From NCBI RefSeq assembly GCF_029227915.1, contig NC_079887.1, forward strand, positions 248,001 through 312,000: DNA of 64,000 nucleotides, given 5' to 3'. Positions 37,658 to 49,109 of this stretch are shown one piece after another. This stretch comes from Hydractinia symbiolongicarpus. Its lineage: Eukaryota > Cnidaria > Hydrozoa > Anthoathecata > Hydractiniidae. The translations under genes were made by a program, and so were the position numbers. Numbering within the stretch: position 1 is the first letter of the stretch; each line of letters opens with the position of its first letter. Below the pieces are notes generated by a model. It ran no database searches. It had not been told where the DNA came from and saw only the letters and a list, made by a program, of their open reading frames with translations.

Positions 37658-37959
37658 AAAAAATCGTTCGGGAAATGAGTTTACTCCCTGGGTACTTTCT
37701 TTGTATACTTTTGACTATACGGGCCGAGTCCGGGATTTACGGGAAATCGCGGATTTTCGTTTGCCGGCGATTAAACTTCTTTTATTCAGCGTCCCATCAA
37801 ATATGAAAATATTTTTGAAAACTACAAGTCTCATGCGTTTAGTGGTAAAAAAATAATATAAAAAATCGTTCGGGAAATGAGTTTACTCCCTGGGTACTTT
37901 CTTTGTATACTTTTGACTATGCGGGCCGAGTCCGGGATTTAGGCAAATCGCAGGTTTTC
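37658..37959 (+). repeat. Bridge monomers between blocks B and C
   Basis: One and a half monomers (CCGAGTCCGGG with CCCATCAAATATG, then ACTATGCGGGCCGAGTCC with TTTAGGCAAATCG). The match with the inverted copy C' starts in the second, at the shared GCCGGCAATTAAAC. Confidence 0.65.
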
Positions 37960-40433
37960 GTTTGCCGGCAATTAAACTTCTTTTATTCAGCGTCTCATCA
38001 AAAATGAAAACATTTTTAAAAACTACAAGTCTTATGCGTTTTAGTGGTGAAAAAATAATTTAAAAAATCGTTCTGGAAATGAGTTTACTCCCTGGGTACT
38101 TTCTTTGTATACTTTTGACTATACGGGCCGAGTCTGGGATTTAGGGAAATCGCAGGTTTTCGTTTGCCGGCGATTAAACTGCTTTTATTCAGCGTCTCAT
38201 CAAAAATAAAAACATTTTTGAAAACTACAAGTCTTATGCGTTTAGTGGTAAAAAAATAATTTAAAAAATCGTTCGGGAAATGAGTTTACTTCCTGGGTAC
38301 TTTCTTTGTATACTTTTGACTATACGGGCCAAGCCGGGATTTACGGGAAATCGCGGGTTTTCGTTTGCCGGCGATTAAACTTCTTTTATTCAGCGTCTCA
38401 TCAAAAATGACAACATTTTTAAAAACTACAAGTTTTATGCGTTTTAGTGGTGAAAAAATAATTTAAAAAATCGTTCTTGAAATTAGTTTACTCACAGGGT
38501 ACCTTCTTTGTATACATTCGACTATACAGGCCAAGCCCGGGATTTACGGGATATCGCGGGTTTTCGTTTTCCGGCGATTAAACCTCTTTCATTAAGCGTC
38601 TCATCAAAAATGAAAACATTTTTGAAAACTACAAGTCTCACGCGTTTTAGTGGTGAAAAAAAAATTTTAAAAATCGTTCGGGAAATGAGTTTACTCCCTG
38701 GGTACTTTCTTTGTATACTTTTGACTATACGGGCCGAGTCTGGGATTTAGGGAAATCGCAGGTTTTCGTTTGCCGGCGATTAAACTGCTTTTATTCAGCG
38801 TCTCATCAAAAATAAAAACATTTTTGAAAACTACAAGTCTCATGCAATTTAGTGGTGAAAAAATAATTTAAAAAATCGTTCGGGAAATGAGTTTACTCCC
38901 TGGGTACTTTCTTTGTATACTTTTGACTATACGGGCCAAGCCGGGATTTACGGGAAATCGCGGGTTTTCGTTTGCCGGCGATTAAACTTCTTTTATTCAG
39001 CGTCTCATCAAGAATGAAAACATTTTTAAAAACTACAAGTCTTATGCGTTTGAGTGGTGAAAAAATAATTTAAAAAATCGTTCTGGAAAGGAGTTTACTC
39101 ACAGGGCACTTTCTTTGTATACATTCGACTATACGTGCCAATCCCGGGATTTACGGGAAATCGCGGGTTTTCGTTTGCCGGCGATTAAACTGCTTTTATT
39201 CAGCGTCTCATCAAAAATGAAAACATTTTTAAAAACTACAAGTCTCATGCGTTTTAGTGGTGAAAAAATAATTTAAAAAATCGTTCGGAAAATGAGTTTA
39301 CTCCCTGGGAACTTTGTTTGTATACTTTTGACTATACGGGCCGAGTCTGGGATTTAGGGAAATCTACAATTTTTCGTTTGCCGGCGATTAAACTTCTTTT
39401 ATTCAGCGTCTCATCAAAAATGAAAACATTTTTAAAAACTACAAGTCTCATGCGTTTTAGTGGTGAAAAAGTAATTTAAAAAATCGTTCGGGAAATGAGT
39501 TTACTCCCTGGGTACTTTCTTTGTATACTTTTAACTATACGGGCCAAGCCCGGGATTTACGGGAAATCGCGGGTTTTCGTTTGCCGGCGATTAAACTTCT
39601 TTTATTCAGCGTCTCATCAAAAATGAAAACATTTTTGAAAACTACAAGTGTCATGCGTTTTAGTGGTGAAAAAATAATTTAAAAAATCGTTCGGGAAATG
39701 AGTTTACTCCCTGGGTACTTTCTTTGTATACTTTTGACTATACGGGCCAAGCTGGGATTTACGGGAAATCGCGGGTTTTCGTTTGCCGGCGATTAAACTT
39801 CTTTTATTCAGCGTCTCATCAAAAATGAAAACATTTATAAAAACTACAAGCCTTATGCGTTTTAGTGGTGAAAAAATAATTTAAAAAAATCGTTCTGGAA
39901 ATGAGTTTACTCACAGGGTACTTTCTTTGTATACATTCTACTATACGGGCCAAGCCCGGGGTTTACGGGAAATCGCGGGTTTTCGTTTTCCGGCGACAAA
40001 ACCTCTTTCATTAAGCGTCTCATCAAAAATGAAAACATTTTTGAAAAGTCTCATGCGTTTTAGTGGTGAAAAAAAAAAGTAAAAAAATCGTTCGGGAAAT
40101 GAGTTTACTCCCTGGGTACTTTCTTTGTATACATTCGACTATACGGGCCAAGCCCCGGATTTACGGGAAAACGCGGGATTTCGTTTGCCGGCGATTAAAC
40201 TGCTTTTATTCAGCGTCTCATCAAAAATGAAAACATTTTTGAAAACTACAAGTCTCATGCGTTTTAGTGGTGAAAAAAAAATTTTAAAAATCGTTCGGAA
40301 AATGAGTTTACTCCCTGGGTACTTTCTTTGTATACATTCGACTATGCGGGCCAAGCCCCGGATTTACGGGAAAACGCGGGATTTCGTTTGCCGGCGATTA
40401 AACTTCTTTTATTCAGCGTCTCATCAAAAATGA
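37960..40433 (+). repeat. Block C: 2.47-kb segment with an inverted copy at 49110-51583
   Basis: About 12 monomers whose reverse complement lies at 49110-51583. Private shared markers are AATGACAACATTT with AGTTTTATGCG, GGGTACCTTCTTTG, CTCACGCGTTTTAG, AAAGGAGTTTACTC with GGGCACTTTC, AATCTACAATTTTTCG, GGGAACTTTGTTTG and a 6-bp deletion (TTTTGAAAAGTCTCATG, about 40045). Translated segments at 38508-38750 and 40125-40433 recur identically on the opposite strand at 50792-51034 and 49110-49418. The coordinate sums (89542 and 89543) give one axis at about 44771. Confidence 0.92.
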
Positions 40434-40506
40434 AAACATTTTTAAAAACTACAAGTCTTGTGCGTTTTAGTGGTTGAAAAAATAATTTAAAAACTCGTTC
40501 TGGAAA
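40434..40506 (+). repeat. Last left-arm monomer, truncated at the orientation switch
   Basis: The end of the last left-arm monomer and the first bases of the next, which stops after CGTTCTGGAAA at 40506. It has unusual private changes: CTTGTGCG for CTTATGCG, GTGGTTGAAAAAA and AAAAACTCG. Confidence 0.85.
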
Positions 40507-40560
40507 GTCGATTGTATACAAAGAAAGTACCCAGGGAGTAAACTCATTTCCCGAACGATT
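40490..40560. other. Satellite orientation switch (inversion junction)
   Basis: The forward monomer ends in CGTTCTGGAAA (40496-40506) and is followed directly by GTCGATTGTATAC (40507-40519), the reverse complement of the segment starting 51 bp into a monomer. Forward base 11 of the monomer is joined to reverse base 51, so the two arms form an inverted repeat with a spacer of about 40 bp. The inner stem pairs CGTTCTGGAAA with TTTCCCGAACG (one mismatch). No foreign sequence or transposon end lies at the joint. Confidence 0.93.
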
Positions 40561-40997
40561 TTTTAAATTTTTTTTTCACCACTAAAACGCATGAGACTTG
40601 TAGTTTTCAAAAATGTTTTCATTTTTGATGAGACGCTGAATAAAAGAAGTATAATCGCCGGCAAACAAAAACCCGCGTTTACCCGTAAATCCGGGGCTTG
40701 GCCCGTATAGTCGAATGTATACAAAGAAAGTACCCAGGGAGTAAACTCATTTCCCGAACGATTTTTTAAATTTTTTTTTCACCACTAAAACGCATGAGAC
40801 TTGTAGTTTTCAAAAATGTTTTCATTTTTGATGAGACGCTTAATGAAAGATGTTTAATCGCCGGAAAACGAAAACCCGCGATTTCCCGTAAATCCCGGGC
40901 TTGGCCCGTATAGTCGAATGTATACAAAGAAAGTACCCTGTGAGTAAACTCATTTCCAGAACGATTTTTTAAATTATTTTTTCACCACTAAAACGCA
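40507..40997 (-). repeat. First reversed monomers, mirroring the left flank one monomer out of step
   Basis: Read on the minus strand, these copies carry TTCTGG with TCACAGGG, ATTCGAC and GTTTTCCGGCG with CTTTCATTAAG, then TTCGGG with CCAAGCCCCGG and AAACGCGGG. The same order occurs at about 39886-40330 in the left arm. They are diverged from that segment (for example AAACATCTTTC and GATTATACTTC), so the match is one of type and order, not a recent perfect copy. Confidence 0.7.
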
Positions 40998-43421
40998 TAA
41001 GACTTGTAGTTTTTAAAAATGTTTTCATTTTGATGAGACGCTGAATAAAAGAAGTTTAATCGCCGGGAAACGAGAACCCGCGATTTCCCGTAAATCTCGG
41101 CTTGGCCCGTTTAGTCAAAAGTATACAAAGAAAGTACCCAGGGAGTAAACTCATTTCCCGAACGATTTTTTAAATTATTTTTTCACCACTAAAACGCATG
41201 AGACTTGTAGTTTTCAAAAATGTTTTCATTTTTGATGAGACGCTGAATAAAAGAAGTTTAATCGCCGGCAAACGAAAACCCGCGATTTCCCGTAAATCCC
41301 GGCTTTGCCCGTATAGTCAAAAGTATACAAAGAAAGTACCCAAGGAGTAAACACATTTCCCGAACGATTTTTTAAATTTTTTTTTCACCACTGAAACGCA
41401 TGAGACTTGTAGTTTTCAAAAATGTTTTCATTTTTGATGAGACGCTGAATAAAAGCAGTTTAATCGCCGACAAACGAAAACCTGCGATTTCCCTAAATCC
41501 CGGACTCGGCCCGCATAGTCAAAAGTATACAAAGAAAGTACCCAGGGAGTAAACTCATTTCCCGAACGATTTTTTAAATTTTTTTTTCACCACTGAAACG
41601 CATGAGACTTGTAGTTTTCAAAAATATTTTCATATTTGATGGGACGCTGAATAAAAGAAGTTTAATCGCCGGCAAACGAAAATCCGCGATTTCCCGTAAA
41701 TCCCGGACTCGGCCCGTATAGTCAAAAGTATACAAAGAAAGTAACCAGGGAGTAAACTCATTTCCCGAACGATTTTTTAAATTACTTTTTCACCACTAAA
41801 ACGCATGAGACTTGTAGTTTTTAAAAATGTTTTCATTTTTGATAAGACGCTGAATAAAAGAAGTTTAATCGCCGGCAAACGAAAACCTGCGATTTCCCGT
41901 AAATCCTGGACTCGTCCCGTATAGTCAAAAGTATACAAAGAAAGTACCCAGGGAGTAAACGCATTTCCCAAACGATTTTTTAAATTATTTTTTCACCACT
42001 AAAGCCCATGAGACTTGTAGTTTTTAAAAATGTTTTCATTTTGATGAGACGCTGAATAAAAGAAGTTTAATCGCCGGGAAACGAGAACCCGCGAGTTCTC
42101 GTAAATCCCGGCTTGGCCCGTTTAGTCAAAAGTATACAAAGAAAGTACCCAGGGAGTAAACTCATTTCCCGAACGATTTTTTAAATTATTTTTTCACCAC
42201 TAAAACGCATGAGACTTGTAGTTTTCAAAAATGTTTTCATTTTTGATGAGACGCTGAATAAAAGAAGTTTAATCGCCGGCAAACAAAAACCCGCGATTTC
42301 CCGTAAATCCTGGCTTTGCCCGTATAGTCAAAAGTATACAAAGAAAGTACCCAGGGAGTAAACACATTTCCCGAACGATTTTTTAAATTTTATTTTCACC
42401 ACTGAAACGCATGAGACTTGTAGTTTTCAAAAATGTTTTCATTTTTGATGAGACGCTGAATAAAAGCAGTTTAATCGCCGACAAACGAAAACCTGCGATT
42501 TCCCTAAATCCCGGACTCGGCCTGCGTAGTCAAAAGTATACAAAGAAAGTACCCAGGGAGTAAACTCATTTCCCGAACGATTTTTTAAATTTTTTTTTCA
42601 CCACTGAAACGCATGAGACTTGTAGTTTTTAAAAATGTTTTTATTTTTGATGAGACGCTGAATAAAAGCAGTTTAATCGCCGACAAACGAAAACCTGCGA
42701 TTTGCCTAAATCCCGGACTCGGCCCGCATAGTCAAAAGTATACAAAGAAAGTACCCAGGGAGTAAACTCATTTCCCGAACGATTTTTTATATTATTTTTT
42801 TACCACTAAACGCATGAGACTTGTAGTTTTCAAAAATATTTTCATATTTGATGGGACGCTGAATAAAAGAAGTTTAATCGCCGGCAAACGAAAATCCGCG
42901 ATTTCCCGTAAATCCCGGACTCGGCCCGTATAGTCAAAAGTATACAAAGAAAGTACCCAGGGAGTAAACTCATTTCCCGAACGATTTTTTAAATTACTTT
43001 TTCACCACTAAAACGCATGAGACTTGTAGTTTTCAAAAATGTTTTCATTTTTGATGAGACGCTGAATAAAAGCAGTTTAATCGCCGACAAACGAAAACCT
43101 GCGATTTGCCTAAATCCCGGACTCGGCCCGCATAGTCAAAAGTATACAAAGAAAGTACCCAGGGAGTAAACTCATTTCCCGAACGATTTTTTATATTATT
43201 TTTTTACCACTAAACGCATGAGACTTGTAGTTTTCAAAAATATTTTCATATTTGATGGGACGCTGAATAAAAGAAGTTTAATCGCCGGCAAACGAAAATC
43301 CGAGATTTCCCGTAAATCCCGGACTCGGCCCGTATAGTCAAAAGTATACAAAGAAAGTACCCAGAGAGTAAACTCATTTCCCGAACGATTTTTTAAATTA
43401 CTTTTTCACCACTAAAACGCA
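40998..43421 (-). repeat. 12-mer block (2424 bp), copy 1
   Basis: Twelve monomers of almost exactly 202 bp. Markers recur 2424 bp to the right: CCCGCGAGTTCTCG (GCGAG at 42091 and 44515), GGCTTTGCCCG (41301/43725 and 42312/44736) and GTAACCAGGG (41741/44165). The left edge is where CGCATAAGAC faces CGCATGAGAC. Confidence 0.88.
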
Positions 43422-44164
43422 TGAGACTTGTAGTTTTTAAAAATGTTTTCATTTTGATGAGACGCTGAATAAAAGAAGTTTAATCGCCGGGAAACGAGAA
43501 CCCGCGATTTCCCGTAAATCCCGGCTTGGCCCGTTTAGTCAAAAGTATACAAAGAAAGTACCCAGGGAGTAAACTCATTTCCCGAACGATTTTTTAAATT
43601 ATTTTTTCACCACTAAAACGCATGAGACTTGTAGTTTTCAAAAATGTTTTCATTTTTGATGAGACGCTGAATAAAAGAAGTTTAATCGCCGGCAAACGAA
43701 AACCCGCGATTTCCCGTAAATCCCGGCTTTGCCCGTATAGTCAAAAGTATACAAAGAAAGTACCCAAGGAGTAAACACATTTCCCGAACGATTTTTTAAA
43801 TTTTTTTTTCACCACTGAAACGCATGAGACTTGTAGTTTTCAAAAATGTTTTCATTTTTGATGAGACGCTGAATAAAAGCAGTTTAATCGCCGACAAACG
43901 AAAACCTGCGATTTCCCTAAATCCCGGACTCGGCCCGCATAGTCAAAAGTATACAAAGAAAGTACCCAGGGAGTAAACTCATTTCCCGAACGATTTTTTA
44001 AATTTTTTTTTCACCACTGAAACGCATGAGACTTGTAGTTTTCAAAAATATTTTCATATTTGATGGGACGCTGAATAAAAGAAGTTTAATCGCCGGCAAA
44101 CGAAAATCCGCGATTTCCCGTAAATCCCGGACTCGGCCCGTATAGTCAAAAGTATACAAAGAAA

Positions 44165-44972
44165 GTAACCAGGGAGTAAACTCATTTCCCGAACGATTTT
44201 TTAAATTACTTTTTCACCACTAAAACGCATGAGACTTGTAGTTTTTAAAAATGTTTTCATTTTTGATAAGACGCTGAATAAAAGAAGTTTAATCGCCGGC
44301 AAACGAAAACCTGCGATTTCCCGTAAATCCTGGACTCGTCCCGTATAGTCAAAAGTATACAAAGAAAGTACCCAGGGAGTAAACGCATTTCCCAAACGAT
44401 TTTTTAAATTATTTTTTCACCACTAAAGCCCATGAGACTTGTAGTTTTTAAAAATGTTTTCATTTTGATGAGACGCTGAATAAAAGAAGTTTAATCGCCG
44501 GGAAACGAGAACCCGCGAGTTCTCGTAAATCCCGGCTTGGCCCGTTTAGTCAAAAGTATACAAAGAAAGTACCCAGGGAGTAAACTCATTTCCCGAACGA
44601 TTTTTTAAATTATTTTTTCACCACTAAAACGCATGAGACTTGTAGTTTTCAAAAATGTTTTCATTTTTGATGAGACGCTGAATAAAAAAAGTTTAATCGC
44701 CGGCAAACAAAAACCCGCGATTTCCCGTAAATCCTGGCTTTGCCCGTATAGTCAAAAGTATACAAAGAAAGTACCCAGGGAGTAAACACATTTCCCGAAC
44801 GATTTTTTAAATTTTATTTTCACCACTGAAACGCATGAGACTTGTAGTTTTCAAAAATGTTTTCATTTTTGATGAGACGCTGAATAAAAGCAGTTTAATC
44901 GCCGACAAACGAAAACCTGCGATTTCCCTAAATCCCGGACTCGGCCTGCGTAGTCAAAAGTATACAAAGAAA
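44165..44972 (-). repeat. 4-mer tandem duplication (808 bp), copy 1
   Basis: Four 202-bp monomers bounded by the GTAACCAGGG marker (44165 and 44973). They contain the GTTCTCG monomer, the GAATAAAAAAAG variant and the TCGGCCTGCGTAG monomer. The frame at 44201-44395 recurs exactly 808 bp downstream. Confidence 0.9.
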
Positions 44973-45780
44973 GTAACCAGGGAGTAAACTCATTTCCCGA
45001 ACGATTTTTTAAATTACTTTTTCACCACTAAAACGCATGAGACTTGTAGTTTTTAAAAATGTTTTCATTTTTGATAAGACGCTGAATAAAAGAAGTTTAA
45101 TCGCCGGCAAACGAAAACCTGCGATTTCCCGTAAATCCTGGACTCGTCCCGTATAGTCAAAAGTATACAAAGAAAGTACCCAGGGAGTAAACGCATTTCC
45201 CAAACGATTTTTTAAATTATTTTTTCACCACTAAAGCCCATGAGACTTGTAGTTTTTAAAAATGTTTTCATTTTGATGAGACGCTGAATAAAAGAAGTTT
45301 AATCGCCGGGAAACGAGAACCCGCGAGTTCTCGTAAATCCCGGCTTGGCCCGTTTAGTCAAAAGTATACAAAGAAAGTACCCAGGGAGTAAACTCATTTC
45401 CCGAACGATTTTTTAAATTATTTTTTCACCACTAAAACGCATGAGACTTGTAGTTTTCAAAAATGTTTTCATTTTTGATGAGACGCTGAATAAAAAAAGT
45501 TTAATCGCCGGCAAACAAAAACCCGCGATTTCCCGTAAATCCTGGCTTTGCCCGTATAGTCAAAAGTATACAAAGAAAGTACCCAGGGAGTAAACACATT
45601 TCCCGAACGATTTTTTAAATTTTATTTTCACCACTGAAACGCATGAGACTTGTAGTTTTCAAAAATGTTTTCATTTTTGATGAGACGCTGAATAAAAGCA
45701 GTTTAATCGCCGACAAACGAAAACCTGCGATTTCCCTAAATCCCGGACTCGGCCTGCGTAGTCAAAAGTATACAAAGAAA
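44973..45780 (-). repeat. 4-mer tandem duplication (808 bp), copy 2
   Basis: I found no differences from copy 1 when scanning the markers by eye, including the rare GAATAAAAAAAG variant, so this looks like a very recent duplication. Confidence 0.9.
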
Positions 45781-46653
45781 GTACCCAGGGAGTAAACTCA
45801 TTTCCCGAACGATTTTTTAAATTTTTTTTTCACCACTGAAACGCATGAGACTTGTAGTTTTTAAAAATGTTTTTATTTTTGATGAGACGCTGAATAAAAG
45901 CAGTTTAATCGCCGACAAACGAAAACCTGCGATTTGCCTAAATCCCGGACTCGGCCCGCATAGTCAAAAGTATACAAAGAAAGTACCCAGGGAGTAAACT
46001 CATTTCCCGAACGATTTTTTATATTATTTTTTTACCACTAAACGCATGAGACTTGTAGTTTTCAAAAATATTTTCATATTTGATGGGACGCTGAATAAAA
46101 GAAGTTTAATCGCCGGCAAACGAAAATCCGCGATTTCCCGTAAATCCCGGACTCGGCCCGTATAGTCAAAAGTATACAAAGAAAGTACCCAGGGAGTAAA
46201 CTCATTTCCCGAACGATTTTTTAAATTACTTTTTCACCACTAAAACGCATGAGACTTGTAGTTTTCAAAAATGTTTTCATTTTTGATGAGACGCTGAATA
46301 AAAGCAGTTTAATCGCCGACAAACGAAAACCTGCGATTTGCCTAAATCCCGGACTTGGCCCGCATAGTCAAAAGTATACAAAGAAAGTACCCAGGGAGTA
46401 AACTCATTTCCCGAACGATTTTTTATATTATTTTTTTACCACTAAACGCATGAGACTTGTAGTTTTCAAAAATATTTTCATATTTGATGGGACGCTGAAT
46501 AAAAGAAGTTTAATCGCCGGCAAACGAAAATCCGAGATTTCCCGTAAATCCCGGACTCGGCCCGTATAGTCAAAAGTATACAAAGAAAGTACCCAGAGAG
46601 TAAACTCATTTCCCGAACGATTTTTTATATTACTTTTTCACCACTAAAACGCA

Positions 46654-47271
46654 TGAGACTTGTAGTTTTTAAAAATGTTTTCATTTTTGATGAGACGCTG
46701 AATAAAAGCAGTTTAATCGCCGACAAACGAAAACCTGCGATTTCCCTAAATCCCGGACTCGGCCTGCGTAGTCAAAAGTATACAAAGAAAGTACCCAGGG
46801 AGTAAACTCATTTCCCGAACGAGTTTTTAAATTTTTTTTCACCACTGAAACGCATGAGACTTGTAGTTTTTAAAAATGTTTTTATTTTTGATGAGACGCT
46901 GAATAAAAGCAGTTTAATCGCCGACAAACGAAAACCTGCGATTTGCCTAAATCCCGGACTCGGCCCGCATAGTCAAAAGTATACAAAGAAAGTACCCAGG
47001 GAGTAAACTCATTTCCCGAACGATTTTTTATATTATTTTTTTACCACTAAACGCATGAGACTTGTAGTTTTCAAAAATATTTTCATATTTGATGGGACTC
47101 TGAATAAAAGAAGTTTAATCGCCGGCAAACGAAAATCCGCGATTTCCCGTAAATCCCGGACTCGGCCCGTATAGTCAAAAGTATACAAAGAAAGTACCCA
47201 GGGAGTAAACTCATTTCCCGAACGATTTTTTAAATTACTTTTTCACCACTAAAACGCATGAGACTTGTAGT
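46654..47271 (-). repeat. Partial 5-mer repeat (offset 1010 bp)
   Basis: Between about 46673 and 47271 the order repeats 45663-46261 at offset 1010. The marker GGCCTGCGTA is at 45751 and 46761. Private changes here include AACGAGTTTTTAAA and GGGACTCTGAAT. Confidence 0.78.
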
Positions 47272-47434
47272 TTTTAAAAATATTTTCATTTTTGATGAGA
47301 CGCTGAATAAAAGAAGTTTAATCGCCGGCAAACGAAAACCTGCGATTTCCCGTAAATCCTGGACTCGTCCAGTATAGTCAAAAGTATACAAAGAAAGTAC
47401 CCAGGGAGTAAACGCATTTCCCAAACGATTTTTT

Positions 47435-49056
47435 AAATTATTTTTTCACCACTAAAGCCCATGAGACTTGTAGTTTTTAAAAATGTTTTCATTTTTGATG
47501 AGACGCTGAGTAAAAGCAGGTTAATCGCTGGCAAACGAAAACGCGCGATTTCCCGTAAATCCCGGGCTTGGCACGTATAGTCGAATGTATACAAAGAAAG
47601 TACCCTGTGAGTAAACTCATTTCCAGAACGAATTTTAAATTATTTTTTCACCACTAAAACGCATAAGACTTGTAGTTTTTAAAAATGTTTTCATTTTTGA
47701 TGAGACACTGAATAAAAGCAGTTTAATCGCCGGCAAACGAAAACCTGCGATTTCCCTAAATCCCGGACTCGGCCCGTATAGTCAAAAGTATACAAAGAAA
47801 GTACCCAGGGAGTAAACTCATTTCCAGAACGCTTTTTTAAATTATTTTTTCACCACTAAAACGCATAAGACTTGTAGTTTTTAAAAATGTTTTCATTTTT
47901 GATGAGACGCTGAATAAAAGAAGTTTAATCGCCAGCAAACGAAAACCCGCGATTTCCCGTAAATCCCGGGCTTGGCCCGTATAGTCAAAAGTATACAAAG
48001 AAAGTACCCAGGAAGTAAACTCATTTCCAGAACGCTTTTTTAAATTATTTTTTCACCACTAAAACGCATAAGACTTGTAGTTTTTAAAAATTTTTTCATT
48101 TTTGATGAGACGCTGAATAAAAGAAGTTTAATCGCCAGCAAACGAAAACCCGCGATTTCCCGTAAATCCCGGGCTTGGCTCGTATAGTCAAAAGTATACA
48201 AAGAAAGTACCTAGGGAGTAAACTCATTTCCCGAACGATTTTTTATATTATTTTTTTACCACTAAACCCATGAGACTTGTAGTTTTCAAAAATATTTTCA
48301 TATTTGATGGGACGCTGAATAAAAGAAGTTTAATCGCTGGCAAACGAAAATCCGCGATTTCCCGTAAATCCCGGACTCGGCCCGTATAGTCAAAAGTATA
48401 CAAAGAAAGTACCCAGGGAGTAAACTCATTTCCCGAACGATTTTTTAAATTATTTTTTCACCACTAAAACGCATAAGACTTGTAGTTTTCAAAAATGTTT
48501 TCATTTTTGATGAGACGCTGAATAAAAGAAGTTTAATCGCCGGCAAACGAAAACCCGCGATTTCCCGTAAATCCCGGGCTTGGCCCGTATAGTCAAAAGT
48601 ATACAAAGAAAGTAGCCAGGGAGTAAACTCATTTCCCGAACGATTTTTTAAATTATTATTTCACCACTAAAACGCATGAGACTTGTAGTTTTCAAGAATG
48701 TTTTCATTTTTGATGAGACGCTGAATGAAAGCAGTTTAATCGCCGGCAAACGAAAACCCGCGATTTCCCGTAAATCCCGGGCTTGGCACGTATAGTCGAA
48801 TGTATACAAAGAAAGTACCCAGGGAGTAAACGCATTTCCCAAACGATTTTTTAAATTATTATTTCACCACTAAAACGCATGAGACTTATAGTTTTCAAGA
48901 ATGTTTTCATTTTTGATGAGACGCTGAATAAAAGCAGTTTAATCGCCGGCAAACGAAAACCCGCGATTTCCCGTAAATCCCGGGCTTGGCACGTATAGTC
49001 GAATGTATACAAAGAAAGTACCTTGTGAGTAAACTCATTTCCAGAACGATTTTTTA
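47435..49056 (-). repeat. Block B': inverted copy of block B with one extra monomer
   Basis: Read on the minus strand it follows the order of variants of 36239-37657, but one monomer is added (the AGCCAAGCCCGGG / GCTGGCG / AAAAAATTTTTAAAAAC copy near 48100-48230). Shared private markers are TCACAAGGTAC, CTGCTTTCATTCAG, TTACTTCCTGGG, TTAAAATTCG and TTTTACTCAGCG. It is followed on the minus strand by an AAATGCGTTTAC monomer (frame at 47230-47424). Confidence 0.82.
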
Positions 49057-49109
49057 AATTATTTTTTCACCACTAAAACGCATAAGACTTGTAGTTTATA
49101 AAAATGTTT

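Larger units (their letters stand above)
1..40506 (+). repeat. Left satellite arm, ~203-bp monomer, about 200 head-to-tail copies
   Basis: An uninterrupted head-to-tail array of one monomer. The landmark TACTTTCTTTGTATAC recurs from about 100 to about 40320, which fits 199 intervals of about 202.5 bp once three monomers with a 25-bp deletion are allowed for. Each monomer has an AT-rich part with A/T tracts, a conserved GTATAC, a GC-rich core (GGGCC, CCCGGG, ACGGGAAATCGCGGG, GCCGGC) and a pyrimidine-rich TTCTTTTATTCAGCGTC stretch. Copies differ mainly by substitutions and 1-2 bp indels at recurrent positions. No unique DNA, transposon or gene interrupts the arm. The array enters the window in mid-monomer, so it extends to the left. 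Confidence 0.97.
43422..46653 (-). repeat. 12-mer block, copy 2, enlarged to 16 monomers by an internal 4-mer duplication
   Basis: This copy follows copy 1 at offset 2424 up to about 44970, then repeats 808 bp, then resumes at offset 3232 (2424+808). For example, CCAGAGAG is at 43361 and 46593. The later duplication therefore occurred inside this copy. Confidence 0.87.

Noticed and set aside
40490-40560. Transposon or foldback element at the orientation switch
   Set aside because: No terminal repeats, target-site duplication or foreign sequence are present. Satellite is joined directly to satellite.
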